Source of the DNA: Sinohyriopsis cumingii
Taxonomy: Eukaryota > Mollusca > Bivalvia > Unionida > Unionidae
Assembly (NCBI GenBank): GCA_028554795.2
Contig: CM068838.1
Location: 131,511,428-131,575,427, forward strand
Length of the DNA: 64,000 nucleotides
Direction: 5' to 3'
The notes below the pieces were generated by a model, which saw only the letters and a list, made by a program, of their open reading frames with translations, ran no database searches and was not told where the DNA came from. Position 1 is the stretch's first letter; every line of letters starts with the position of its first letter. The translations under genes and the position numbers were made by a program. This document shows positions 35,701 to 46,436 of the stretch, piece by piece.

Positions 35701-36299
35701 TATACTATGCGTTTTTCAAATCTTTAATTGATATTTTCGTATCTTACTATTAGATAAATATAAAACAGTAGATGTATGATGCTGAAACGTACAGATATCG
35801 CAAAGAGAAGTATGTTATCGACAATAATCTATCAATCCCAAAAAACTGCAACTACATTTGCTGGTTTTAATAATAGCTGGAGATTTGATAATAAACATTT
35901 GCTAGTAAATTTCTCTGCCACAAACCTATATCATCTGCTTCTGCCAACAAATAAATCCGAGCTTTCACGTACAAGGGTCTCAAGATTACAGTGCAGTTTG
36001 ATGATCAGTTTTCTAAGCTAAATATATCTGTGGAATCCCAGCAGCAAGGTGAGGATGGGCCTGCCAATCAGACGCCTACGGCAGGTCAGCTTGTTGCTTA
36101 GAAACGTGAAGGAATTTCCCGAATCTTATATTACGTCAAAATCTAGTCGAATTCTAACAGGGACAGACTTGATGTCATTGTAAGATAATATATTTCAGGA
36201 ATATCGAAGGAAATTGATGAATACGTATCATCTGGTTTGGGTTGGACATTTGATAAAATAACGGAAATACTATTTCACAATATAAAGTATAATCCACTG

Positions 36300-36808
36300 C
36301 GAGGTAGCTCGTATGTCGAGCTGAAAAAAAATTAAGAAACTCAAAATATTGTGTAAATATCCAGAACAGTGACAATACATGTTTTCAATAGGCCATGCTA
36401 TCGGCGTTATTTCCAGCATGAAATCACCCTTATCGAGTATCAAATTATATTTGTCATGTTAACCTAAACTTTAGCGGGATTAAGTTTCCAGTCGCTGAAA
36501 ATCAAAATTCGAAAAGTAAAATAAACAACAGTCACCTGGTGGGGTTAACGTGTTTGGTGTTGATAAAACATAGCAAAATAAAACTAGAACTGTTAACAGA
36601 CCCTAACATGTTCAACTTTATAGAATGTGGGATCAGAGGCGTAATAAATATCATAACAAAAGAAATATGACAGGGCCAATAATAAGCATTTGCACCACTA
36701 CGATAAGACAGCTCCATAAAGTTTTATAGCTTATCTTGATACTAATAAATTGTATGCATATTCAATGTCCGGGTATATGCCATATGGAGTAGTGGCTATA
36801 AACGGGCG
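36300..36808 (+). pseudogene. Protein-primed DNA polymerase B remnant, internally deleted
   Basis: Three recognisable blocks follow each other. NSKYCVNIQNSDNTCF and MLSALFPA with HPYRVSNY and NFSGIKFPV form the N-terminal domain of one Polinton/MELD-virus polymerase group. LELLTDPNMFNFIECGIRGV is the segment just before palm motif A. YLDTNKLYAYSMSGYMPYGV is motif A itself (D-x-x-[SN]-L-Y). The exonuclease domain that should separate blocks one and two is missing, so several hundred codons are deleted. The sequence then runs into a MITE-like palindrome. Confidence 0.75.
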
Positions 36809-37014
36809 TATCTCAGCCAAACCCTATTTTGACTGACGACGATGATGATTCAGTGACAGGTCCTCGAGTTATATAATCGATAATGAAATCGATGATGATG
36901 CCTCAACAAAGTTGTTTTCGTACGGTGTTTAGACTAACGTTGGGGGGGGGGGGTGTCTGACGGGGTAAGAATCTTGCTGTCGTCCAAGTTAAAAATAGGG
37001 TTTTGGCAGAGATA
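36808..37014. mobile_element. Short inverted-repeat element (MITE-like) in the polymerase remnant
   Basis: The left arm CGTATCTCAGCCAAACCCTA TTTTGACTGACGACGA (36808-36840) recurs inverted at 36975-37012 (TCGTCCAAGTTAAAAATAGGGTTTTGGCAGAGATAC). The unit is about 205 bp with a G-run at about 36942-36953. No polymerase sequence was recognised beyond it. Confidence 0.55.
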
Positions 37015-39290
37015 CCTCCTTTATATCCACTACTATGATTCACTATAAATCGAAAGATTATAAAATATCTTATAACACTTATAACACTTTTGCTACCACT
37101 GATCACTGATGTCCATCTATTCACCACCATGTTTAATCGATTGTAATTCTCTTATAGTTCGGGTAATAATTAAGGAAGCTGTTATCTCATTCTTGACTGT
37201 ATTCTCTTATTCGATTATCAGTAGGATATTATACTTGCACAGTTTTTGTAATCTTTGAATCTTGAATTAGGGAGTCCCGATTAATCAATATACCAGATAT
37301 CATAAGACAAACAACATAAAACTAATCTGATGTTTCACGATCAATTTATTTTTACATGACTAGTATGTTAAAATATTAACATTGATAAAAAAAATAGCAC
37401 CTACTTTAATTAGACAATATATTTGTTCGGCTCCGAACAATTAAAAGAGTCATCATATATTTTCCAGCTTAACAGTATAGTGTTTTTAAACGTCTCAAAA
37501 AAAAATTCTGAAATTGTGAAGACCTCATATTGCCTGTCGTATTGAGATAACTGCTGCCCCCGTAAAATATTCACTCAACATGCTCTCTTTTTAAGTCTTC
37601 TAATTATATACCACAGCGTCTCCTAAAAAGTACTTCTCAGATTATTAAAATCTCCTACGTGAAATTAGGAATATAACATTTAGCAAACATAAATCTAAAT
37701 ATTGAGACATTGACTTTCTCGCCTATTTTATGTTTTGGAGATGCATGTGATTATGTTGTAAGATAACCAAATAAATTAATAATCCATCCTTGCATCCTGT
37801 TGCTAGATTAACTGGTTTAAATTGACGAAATGTATTTAGCTTTGTGGTATGATCCATTGTAAACGTCGGTAAGGTATTGTAATTGATCTATCCATTTTCT
37901 GGTTTCATATTCAATAAAATACGGCACATTCTGTTTTTCAGAATTTCTTTGCTTGAAGCTATATGGATTTTCGCTACATACACCGTTTTGTTCAGTGTAC
38001 GGGCAAAACGCTGAATATCTTCTTTTCCAATTATTGCCTGGTCTTAAGACTGAACAATTCTTTGCATCATCACTCTGTACTTTTCTATCGGTTTATTCTC
38101 TTCATATATTTCCATAAAGACGTCATGCATGTCATCTTCTTTTACCGTGTTTACTTTCTAAGCCCAGACATTTTTTGACACAGACATCTAAAATTTCCAG
38201 CAATAACAATTCTTGCTTTTTATATGTATGCGTGCATATCAATGCAAAGTGTCTACAATTCCCGTCCGTAACTTCTAGGATACAAAGTACTATCTATTTG
38301 GTATAGTTAAGCTGCATACAGCCTTTGTTCCGATGTTGTCTTCTTCACGATAAGCAATACTGTAGATGCATGCAAGAATTCCACGTTCTCATTCTGTCAA
38401 CTGTACTTGATAGAAGAGTTGCTACATTAACTGTTTGGAAATATATTATAGACTTCCATTAGATCAGATAAAAAGGTAACAGTCCGTTTCATGTTTCATT
38501 AGTATTTTCATCGGAACTGAGAGTTTAAGTTGAAGTATGTATGCTGTAATTATTAAAGAGAGACATGTGTTCAAGTGAGATCACTCTTTTCATGAACTGG
38601 TTCATGTATGAACTTCTTAATCATGTAATTCTATGTAGGTTCGTAATGGCAAGCGTTTTCAATTTATAACAAGTTCTTATCTTGCGTACTAATAAATAAC
38701 ACGACTTTGATGGGACCATTGATGTTTGCTCGAATCAACGTTTGAAAAGTCAATGTTTTGTTTTCTAAGGTGTCTGCGAGGTTTAAAGGTTCCGTACGAG
38801 TTCTTCAGCAGCTAAGAAAGGAATGGGAAATATGGGATAATTCCTTATGTTCACCGAAATTGGGTGATTTTTGTATCATGTACTTGTACTGTGTATCAGC
38901 CTAATTTCATGTCAGCCATATGAATGATATTTGAATGTCATATACTTTGTTCGATGGTATATTATTACATCTTCGTATGTCTTAGAACAATTCAACTTCA
39001 CGCCCGTGTTGGACGGTATATTATCATGTACTCAGATATTCACCATTGTGAACATCACAAGTTGATTGATTCGTCCTTCATGAGTGAATTTCAAGGATTC
39101 ATGATTTAATGACTTCAGCATCCATGAAGGAATTATATTATGTTCTGTTAACATAATGGTATGACCATTCTTGTAATACGCACAAGGTTATTTGCATAGT
39201 TCACTGGTGAAATCTGTTTATTTATTCAATATTGTCAGAATAACCTTTGATCTATAAGAGTGACGGTTAAAGCTTTTTCGTTCCATCTCA
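37015..39290. other. No gene recognised
   Basis: AT-rich host sequence. Short open frames at 37963-38178 and 38924-39109 have no domain, promoter or neighbour support. Confidence 0.4.
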
Positions 39291-40189
39291 CTCAGTTGCG
39301 AATATTATCATTTCTAAGCTATATGAGGATTGATTCTCACCTGCCAGCTGTTGACTAGCTAACACAATTAACTTCTTTGAGCAAGTAATATCCAGGTACG
39401 TAAGTAGTATCATCTAAATGTCTATAAATATCTACAGTCAAACCCGGTCTAACATGTATCAGGTATGGTCCTGATAAACAAATAAGTGTTTAATGGGGGG
39501 GGGGGTCTGAGTTTCTCGTGGTATAAAATGTCAGCTGCAGAATCACACAGACAAAAATGCCCGATCGGCAACTGGCAGTTTATACTACGATAAGCTCACA
39601 AAGAAATAAAACATTAAACTCTTATAACTGCAAATCTTTATAATTTTATGTATTTTTATTGTTATTTTCTTTGCTTTTTTAAGATATTTTCTATCATTTT
39701 AGAGCTTTATTTTAGCGTATGAATTCTTGTTGAGGGCGACTACTACGTAGCTATTTATAGAACAGGGGATTCTCCATTTGCAACGTAAATGCTAAGACAA
39801 CATTAAAAAAATATATATTAATTCTAGCAATGATAGGCGATCTAAGGCTTTGAACATTCCACAACATGGTCTTAATCTTTTATCTAAACTGGCATGTGTG
39901 ATCTGAGTAGAAGTTCAATATAAAAAGCAAAGGATGTGTTGTTTTGTTTGACATACGAATGACTCTTGGATTTGATATTCTCATGAGTTCATTGTGACTT
40001 GGTCGAATCGTTATAGCCCAGACACGTGAGTAACCAATTTTCTTTTCTTTAAATCTATGTGTGTTTATTTACAGTTTAGGCTACCTACATGGTTACTAAC
40101 AAATAAAATTAAGACTATCGGTAAACGGTTATAGTGATAGGGGTCGAATAGTCAGACAGTGAAATACATCGAAACTGACCATAACGATG

Positions 40190-40329
40190 GGGGGAGTAGG
40201 CGGATATCGTAACTATCAAGGTTGCCGTCTTACATTGTTTGACTGAGAATCCAATTGCAATTGGATTCACAGTCAAACAATATAAGTCGCTCACGTTGAT
40301 AGTTAGTCTTTGAACCCGCCCACCCCCCT
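40190..40329. mobile_element. Palindromic MITE-like element
   Basis: A near-perfect palindrome is centred at about 40256: ATTGTTTGACTGAGAATCCA / TGGATTCACAGTCAAACAAT. Arms extend outward through AACTATCAA/TTGATAGTT to GGGGGG-rich ends, so the whole unit folds into a hairpin of about 70 bp per arm. Confidence 0.6.
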
Positions 40330-40625
40330 TGAACCGCCCAGTGGCCTAGTGGTTAGAGCGTCCGCCTCGGACGCGGGAGGTCGTGGGTTCGAACCCCGGC
40401 CGAGTCATACCAAAGACTAATTTTAAAAATGGTACTTGCAGCTGACTCGCTTGGTGCTCATCATAAAGGGGTTAGTGTTAGGACAGGTCGGCCTCGTGTC
40501 AGGATAATGTGACTGGGTTGGACATCACGCTGCATGTCTGCGGCATGTTGTTTCAGTACTAAACATCACTATGAATTGTCACACTGTAGACATCGTATCG
40601 ATGACTGAAACATTGTCTTAGCTAT
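40330..40625 (+). mobile_element. tRNA-derived SINE
   Basis: The cleanest of three copies: A-box-like GTGGCCTAGTGGTTAGAGCG and an intact B-box GGGTTCGAACCCC, then the body with GTCAGGATAATGTGACTGGG and a GACATCGTATCGATGACTG end. It abuts the palindromic element on its left. Confidence 0.85.
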
Positions 40626-41194
40626 GGTTATGTTCAGACCATCAGGAATCTTCCCTACATTTATCAAGCGATGCAACTGCACTTATTTAAAGGTCAAGTT
40701 TACCTACAACATGTGTTTTAATTTTATACATCTCATGTTTAGTATGCATAGACAGGATATACCAGTCTATAGCAGTGTTTGTGAATGTGTCAGATAGTGT
40801 TTTGTGGGTGTGTTAAGTTCGCCTGTCCTTTTGTGGTATTAATTGGCTCCAAATTAGCGTTTGTTTAGTTTGGATGAGATGAACACTTATGTCTTTTTGT
40901 TTATCAAACAAGATCAAATAGATATAAAAAGAATCTCTACTGATCGATAAAGTTAGCTTTATGAAGCTGTATATAACTTTATAATACTAGACCAACTGGA
41001 GATCTGCATTTTTTCTGGCGACGAGCTAGATTTGTATCCTCTGCAGTAACTTTTTGAGGTCTTGATTATATTTAGCATTGTCTTTTGAATTTATATAATC
41101 TGTGTTCACTGCATATTTAATTTTAAAAGAATAAAACTATGGATATTGGAGAAACGCTCGTCATCATTACACAGAGTTGTTGAAGTTCTCGTAG

Positions 41195-41246
41195 CTAGCT
41201 AGCAATTTGATTGCTACTTGCCAATTGGTAAATTGCTAGCTAGCAA
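41195..41246. repeat. Hairpin of GCTAGCTAGC arms
   Basis: TAGCTAGCTAGCAATTT ... AAATTGCTAGCTAGC forms a stem of about 14 bp; the same structure recurs in copy B at about 44951-45002. Confidence 0.6.
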
Positions 41247-42439
41247 AATCAAATAGAAGGTTCTTGCTAGTGATGTTTTGTATTAAAAGTTTAGTTCTTA
41301 TGCAATAGTGTTAGTTCAAAACAGCATGATGGTTTGCCAGTTCATTACAACTGTCAACATGCAGCTAGTACTCATGTTAATTTTCAAGCCCTTATAGAGT
41401 TTTACAATAACTCCTATTAAACTGTGCAAATTGTTTTTCACTACAGGAAGTTAAGATTGTTTCATGTTCATTTGCATTATTCAACTTGAAAGTTCACTAA
41501 CCCAAACTCAATGTTGATATTAATTATTTGACACATTCTAAAGTACATGCAAATTGATAAAGAGATCTGAGCTCTTTCGTTGTAATAGTAATATGGTTTC
41601 TGTGTAATTGAAATAAATATGCATACAATCAGTTTGTCAGGGTGGGAATTGTGTTACTTTTTCATTTTGATTTCTGACTTTAGAAGATAAACCACTTGTA
41701 ATATAATTGTTCTAAATGTAACTGACACATCTGAAATCTTCTACCTCTCTCAGTAACCTCTGGTCCTTCAATGTACATGGGCTCGTTACTAATGAAATTA
41801 ATTGTTAAATGTTTTGGACATACCCATCCCATTTAATTTAAGTCTTTGTCAAGCCATTTGTTAGGAGCCCGTGGTCACCCCTCCTATTTCTCAATCTCTA
41901 TTGCTAAGCGTTACACTCAGTAAAATAATGTCTGACAAAGCGTGATACTCACTGTATATGACGCGATTGATCGCTGGTGGCGTGAAATGAGAATAACCAA
42001 CAGTGTACCGCTTAGCGAGGTGAACACTGTTGAAAGGCATCTACTAAATGGATGTTGCATAGCGTCCAATTGTAATGGCTGGGCAGAAACCGGTGCTGTT
42101 AGCCGAGTCAAAAGAAGGAAATGTTGAGTTGATAATCATTTAGATCATTTCGGTCGTTGTTAACCCAGTACATGTTTAGAAATTTTAGTAAACATTGCAG
42201 CCTTATCAGTGTATCCATGGAAACAAGACATATCTCCTATTTCCCCCGTCAATAATGTGTTGAATTGCCGTTAGAAACCAGGCAAACAACCGCGTATCAT
42301 GATTTCCGCCTTCATCAATATAACAGAACATAATTTTGATCATCATTGATGATGATGATGATGATGACACAACTGAATTCAGGGCGAACGAATTCCAGTA
42401 ATGATTAAGAAAAAAACAATATAAAAAATGCAATATAAA

Positions 42440-43025
42440 AACTTCCAACTTACCGAATATTATCATAAAATTCAAAAATGCTTGAACTTTCTTCTTGTCT
42501 ACATTACCTTTTTCAGTTGCAAAGTCAATGTTGAAATTCCAGTGTCAATTCAGGGAAAAGGAAACGAAAGTCGGTTGCCGCGTTTTCAGTAAAGATCGTT
42601 ATATACTTAGTATGGATTCTAGTACAGTGGCTTGTGTCGCTGTTTACAATTTACCTATTAAATAATATACGCCCAGCAAGGGATCACGTGTACCAGTGAC
42701 TGATTAAGATAAATGCAACAAACTGACAATTGTCATGCAGTAAACTAACAGCGAAGAACAAAGGGATTCAATAATAATTATGAAACTTTATATAAGGAAT
42801 AAACAAATACAAAATTTCCAACTTACCGAAGATTATCACAAGATGAAATATACTCGCTTTTTCACTTTGTCTAAATTACCTTTGTCCGTAGCAAAATCTT
42901 TGTTGAAATTCCAAAGTCAATCAGGTGAAAATGAAACGGAAGTCGGTTACCACGTTTTCAGTAAAGATCATAATATACGTGGTATTCATTCGAACATAGT
43001 GGCTCGTATGGATGGTTACAATTAA
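42440..43025 (+). repeat. Tandem direct repeat, two units with 370-bp spacing
   Basis: CTTCCAACTTACCGAATATT at about 42442 and TTTCCAACTTACCGAAGATT at about 42816 begin two similar units of about 200 bp that both pass through GTCGGTTNCCNCGTTTTCAG and TAAAGATC. Unit two is an open frame (42780-43025, 81 codons, with SLLKFQSQSGENETEVGYHV); unit one is broken. No family recognised. Confidence 0.65.
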
Positions 43026-43026
43026 C

Positions 43027-43027
<1 letters not shown>

Positions 43028-43066
<39 letters not shown>
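43028..43066 (+). repeat. (CA)n microsatellite
   Basis: About 19 CA units directly after the tandem repeat. Confidence 0.95.
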
Positions 43067-43068
<2 letters not shown>

Positions 43069-43309
43069 CTTCTACAAAAAGTCTATTACACGACATTAGA
43101 ACATAATCCTAGCAAGGTCTTATTCCGCAGAAAATGTGACCCTCTTATATCAACGATAACTTTGGATGGTCTTTCATAAACAAATCTAATTGTTGTATCC
43201 GGTTCTTTTCTCTGAAATTACAGTAGTGTTACGATGTTGGTGACTAGTGAGTAATAATTAACCACCTTGGCATGGTGTCTGTACATGGTGTCAGGTTATG
43301 CATTCATAC

Positions 43310-43560
43310 ACCAGTGTCGGGAGTACAATATCGTTTAAGGCATTTAGTTTTATTTGGAGACTAAGGCCTCTGCGCTATCACATATTTGCGCGTGGTCTGC
43401 CGAACCCCATGCTTACTTTGGCAAGTCAGGCGTTGCTTTCGTCATCAATATGGACTGTTCTTGATAGTGTACCGCCGAGGTAGATGAACTTGTCGACGGC
43501 CTGGACTATTTGGCCATTCACTGCGATGGTTGGATCTAAGTAAGTCTATCTTCATTTATG
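43310..43560 (-). pseudogene. LINE reverse transcriptase fragment
   Basis: The minus strand reads TIAVNGQIVQAVDKFIYLGG then TLSRTVHIDDESNA, AKVSMGFGRPRANM. This is the segment after the catalytic RT motif in a widespread animal LINE group ('VDKFTYLGS.LSR...ID.EI..RI.KAS.AFG.L'). Stops break it. Its family differs from the 10-16 kb LINEs. Confidence 0.75.
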
Positions 43561-43749
43561 TTAGCGCATCAGAATTGCCTTTTTATGCTGTTTGTCAGAC
43601 CAAAGTTGTCACAAACTGAAAACAAATGGTCCCTACTCTGCTGCATGTCAGACTCAGACATGTTCTGTTGACAGTTTCGTGCAGCTATTATGCAATTTAT
43701 GCAAGGGATCAGTACCTTCCCAGGACCTTTACGGCTGATATTGGCTGCA

Positions 43750-43905
43750 TCATTTAGTTCTTGCTTGTTTGTGTTTAAAACAAGGTTCCCATTTTAGTCC
43801 TTGCTTGTTTGTGTTTGAAACATGGTTCCCATTTTAGTCCTTTCTTGTTTGTGTTTGAAACAAGGTTCCCATTTTAGTCCTTGCTTGTTTGTTTTTGAAA
43901 CGTGT
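43750..43905 (+). repeat. Minisatellite, unit about 41 bp, nearly four copies
   Basis: Units of CTTGCTTGTTTGTGTTTGAA ACAAGGTTCCCATTTTAGTC with few changes. Confidence 0.9.
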
Positions 43906-43914
43906 ACTTTGTAC

Positions 43915-44065
43915 AAGACCAATTTGATTGATTTAGAGTTACAATGGCAGGTTATATTATCTTGTTGTATTTATGTATCTCCTCCTCAACGCTATTTTGG
44001 CTGACCAATTTGATTGATTTAGAGCTATATGGCAATTTATACTATCTTGTTTTATTTATATATTT
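43915..44065 (+). repeat. Two-unit direct repeat, about 85 bp
   Basis: CCAATTTGATTGATTTAGAG starts both units (about 43919 and 44006), each running to TATNATCTTGTTNTATTTAT. Confidence 0.75.
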
Positions 44066-44189
44066 GTTATTTTAATACACAGTAGAGCTTTTATATCTGC
44101 TTTTCATTAGCATTATATACTAAGATGGTATTGAATTAAATATTAAGACTATTTGAGGAGGAAACCATTGATCAACAAGTCTGATGGCT

Positions 44190-45040
44190 TTAGAGACTTG
44201 TGCTGTCTCACTCAGTTGTTAATATTATAATTTCTAATCAATAGGTGACTGATTTTCAACTCCCATCTGTTCAATACCTGAACTTATTACCTGTCTTGAG
44301 TTAATAATATCCAGGTACGTAAGTACTATCATCAAAATATTTTATTTTCCTGTGTCATTAGATATCTACTGTCAAACCCGCACCGTACATGTATTAGGTA
44401 TGGTCCTGATAAACAGAATAAAGGTCAAGGTTACCTACAACAGGTGCTGTAATTTTATAGATCTCATGTTTATTATGCATAGACAGGATAGACCAGTCTA
44501 AAACAGTGTTTGTGAATGTTTCAGATAGTGTTTTGTGGATGTGTTAAGTTATCCTGTCCTTTTGTGGTATTAACTGGCTCTAAATTAGCGTTTGTTTTGT
44601 TTGGATGAGATCAATACTTATGTCTTTTTGTTTAACAAAAGAGATCAGTAGCAAACGTGTCTTAGATTTCCACCTCTGGGTAAGCTGAGAGATAAAACTA
44701 GGTTCATTATACCATATATAACTCCATAATACTAGATGTACTGATGAGTTCCAACTCCCTTTTGGCAACGCGCTGGATTTTTATCCCGTGTTTTAGTAAC
44801 TTTCTGAGATTTTTAGAGAACCTTGTTCTGTAGTTTGAATTTACATAATTTGTATTCACTGCATATTTAATTTGAAAAGAATAAAACTTGATACTAAAGA
44901 GATGCTTTTCATCATCATCGCCATCAACACTCATGACTTGAAGTTGTTGTAGCTAGCTAGCAACTTGCTTGGTACTTGTCAATTAGCAAATTGCTAGCTA
45001 ACAAAATAAAATAGAAGGTTCTTGCTAGTGATGTTTTGTA
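44190..45040 (+). repeat. Dispersed repeat, copy B
   Basis: Collinear with copy A at 39290-41290 but uninterrupted. Its similarity to copy A ends at ATGTTTTGTA (45040), four bases before the AG that starts the next element, indicating that the Polinton inserted in or at the edge of this repeat. Confidence 0.75.
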
Positions 45041-45043
45041 CGT

Positions 45044-45300
45044 AGTGAAAGGGGGCACATTAGGGACAAAGGGACTTACCATTAAAAACAGGGTCCAGGC
45101 ACTTTGGGGACTGTGTAAATTTAACATGGGGAAAACTGGCCCGGTACTTTGGGGACAATGGGAATTAACATGGGAATCTATTTTGGGTCAGTCTAGGGAC
45201 AAGGGAAATTTAACATGGGAGAAAAAAGCAATTCTAGGGACAAGGGGAATTGAACATGGGATTTTTTTTTTGTTGTTTTTTTTAAAAAAAATAAAAAAAT
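45044..45300 (+). repeat. Left terminal region with degenerate tandem repeats
   Basis: Begins AGTGAAAGGGGGCAC. About five degenerate units follow, built on AGGGACAAGGGAAATTTAAC ATGGGA, with CTTTGGGGAC variants, and then T- and A-runs (45261-45316). This is probably the left terminal inverted repeat; the right one would confirm it. Confidence 0.6.
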
Positions 45301-45339
45301 AAAAAAAATAAAAAAATGGGGTAGGCAATTGAAAGTCTA

Positions 45340-45377
45340 TCTCTTTTCGAGAACTATGAGTGACCCTGACAAGGGCC
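45340..45377 (-). terminator. Histone-type 3'-end signal, minus strand (stem-loop plus purine element)
   Basis: Reading the minus strand: CCCAAA, stem GGCCCT (45377-45372), loop TGTC, stem AGGGTC (45367-45362), then ACTCA, and 8 bases further the purine element GAAAAGAGA (45348-45340). The consensus of replication-dependent histone mRNAs is CCAAA-GGYYYU-loop-ARRRCC-ACCCA followed by a GAAAGAGA-like element bound by U7 snRNA. One G-U pair replaces G-C in the stem. It lies 12-23 nt after the stop codons of the minus-strand ORF. Confidence 0.75.
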
Positions 45378-45400
45378 TTTGGGTTTATGTTAATATGCCC

Positions 45401-45631
45401 TTAACATAAAGGGCATCTGCGGCATCTTCTTGTCCTCAAGCTGCGTCTTACTGAAGGGCCATAAATCAGAGTCCTCTTGAGGCATCCTTGTCTTTCCACA
45501 TACACTCTTCGTATCCACAGACTGGTGTCTGACTTGTGGACAACTGTCCACTTGGATCGGACATACATTAGCATGTCCGTCCTAAACATCATTGAAGAAA
45601 CAAGGGTGGAAGATTCAACGTCAGTCCACAT
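45401..45631 (-). CDS. Small ORF of the divergent pair (unrecognised)
   Basis: A 76-codon frame from ATG 45631, which is 45 nt after a TATA box (45683-45676, minus). It has a Val/Ser/Thr-rich start (MWTDVESSTLVSSMMFRTDM) and an Arg-rich C-terminus (RRSLRTRRCRRCPLC). A second minus-strand frame overlaps it and ends MPFMLRAY at 45390. A frameshift may therefore have altered the product. Neither frame matches a histone or other family I know. The histone-type 3' signal follows closely, so one or both frames define a short, probably unpolyadenylated mRNA. The strand is opposite to most genes of the element. Confidence 0.5.
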   Translation of the reverse strand: MWTDVESSTLVSSMMFRTDMLMYVRSKWTVVHKSDTSLWIRRVYVERQGCLKRTLIYGPSVRRSLRTRRCRRCPLC

Positions 45632-45675
45632 CTTGAGGCAACGAGAACAGATGAATCAATGCAGTGAACTGCGCT

Positions 45676-45802
45676 TATTTATAGGCAGAGGTAGGATTGA
45701 AACGGATTGAGTTTGTTGACCAATCCAAACACGCGTTACAAAATTCAGTCAGCTCGCATCCAATCCGAAGAGAGCAGTCTGTGACGTCACGTGGTCTATA
45801 TA
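45676..45802. promoter_or_regulatory. Divergent histone-gene-like promoter
   Basis: Within 130 bp: TATAAATA on the minus strand (45683-45676), two GGATTGA elements (about 45693-45708, CAATCC on the minus strand), two CCAATCC boxes on the plus strand (45720 and 45760), a CRE TGACGTCA (45782-45789), an overlapping E-box CACGTG (45788-45793) and TATATA on the plus strand (45797-45802). The four CAATCC elements are arranged two facing each way. Compact back-to-back TATA plus CCAAT promoters are typical of paired histone genes. Confidence 0.7.
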
Positions 45803-45850
45803 GATTCGCTAGCGCTTGTGTGCAGTTAAAATTTGCGACAGTGATTCAAC

Positions 45851-46415
45851 ATGACGGAAACTCAGAAAATGATCCATTGGGGTGCACCAGCAGTGGAGAC
45901 CACACAAGGGAACCCGGACTTACTTTCAGAAGAGGTAAATTGGGATTTTGTGGATTTTCTTACCTCGCAAGAATTTGTTCCGGAACCTTCGTCACCTTCT
46001 TCATTACCGCAAGTGGAGAATTTTAGACAGAGACAGAAAGAAGAATTGGAGAAATTTATACAACGACAAAAGGAAGCGGAACAAGCTTTTCTCCTACAGC
46101 AACAGCAGCAAGAAGAAGAGGTAAGAAAAAAACAACAAGAAGTAGCACAAAGAACAAGAGGGTGAAAATCAAACGGTCACGGTACTGTTGGACATTTTAG
46201 CGGAGTTAAGAAGTCTGAAACAAATGTATCAGACTTCTTTATTACGACCGAAGAGAATACGACCTTCCCGAGCTAAACACGCCAACCCTGTGACTAAGCC
46301 TATCGTACCACCCTTAGTGATTTCAACCAAATCATCATCATCATCAACAGTACGCAGTCCAGAAGTAGGCCTTGGCCGTGGCAAAGGCTTAAGGCAGTTA
46401 AAGTTGATTGCTTAA
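45851..46415 (+). pseudogene. Acidic/Gln-rich protein of the divergent pair, one frameshift
   Basis: Starts at ATG 45851, 49 nt after TATATA. The first frame (to 46165) gives an acidic, aromatic N-terminus (SEEVNWDFVDFLTSQEFVPE), then a long Gln/Glu/Lys-rich coiled-coil-like helix (FRQRQKEELEKFIQRQKEAE). The second frame (in use by 46188, stop at 46415) gives LDILAELRSLKQMYQTSLLR, a basic PKRIRPSRAKHA segment and a Ser-rich, basic end. A one-base gain between about 46120 and 46165, near an A-run, separates the frames. No family recognised; the layout (acidic, coiled coil, basic) resembles a nuclear regulatory or DNA-associated protein. The histone-type stem-loop starts 21 nt after the stop. 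Confidence 0.6.
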
Positions 46416-46436
46416 ACTCACCCCTACACCAAAAAA

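Larger units (their letters stand above)
28560..36808 (+). mobile_element. Old, decayed Polinton/Maverick element
   Basis: The stretch contains relics of a tail-fibre-like gene (minus), packaging ATPase, basic/hydrophobic core protein, adenain-like protease, DUF5679-like zinc proteins, a phospholipase-A2-like domain, integrase with D-D-E residues, other small ORFs and a B-family polymerase. The set and the clustering identify a Polinton. Capsid genes were not identified and the polymerase is partly deleted, so it is a fossil. It differs in gene content from the element at 45 kb (no chromodomain; PLA2 and fibre present), so it is a separate lineage and not a copy. Terminal inverted repeats were not found. 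Confidence 0.85.
39290..41290 (+). repeat. Dispersed repeat, copy A (interrupted by MITE and SINE)
   Basis: Shares long segments with copy B (44190-45040): CTCAGTT...AATATTAT near the start, AATATCCAGGTACGTAAGTA, CAGGTATGGTCCTGATAAAC, ATAGTGTTTTGTGG and the closing GCTAGCTAGC palindrome with AGAAGGTTCTTGCTAGTGAT. About 1.2 kb of extra DNA in the middle (about 39480-40690) includes the palindrome at 40190-40330 and the SINE at 40330-40625. Confidence 0.75.

Noticed and set aside
43750-43905. CRISPR-like array of 41-bp units
   Set aside because: There are no unique spacers; it is a contiguous minisatellite in an animal genome.
45401-45631. Minus-strand ORF as a histone (weak resemblance of 'RVYVERQG...LIYG' to the end of H4)
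   Set aside because: The match is a few scattered residues, no histone fold segment is present, and the length and composition are wrong.
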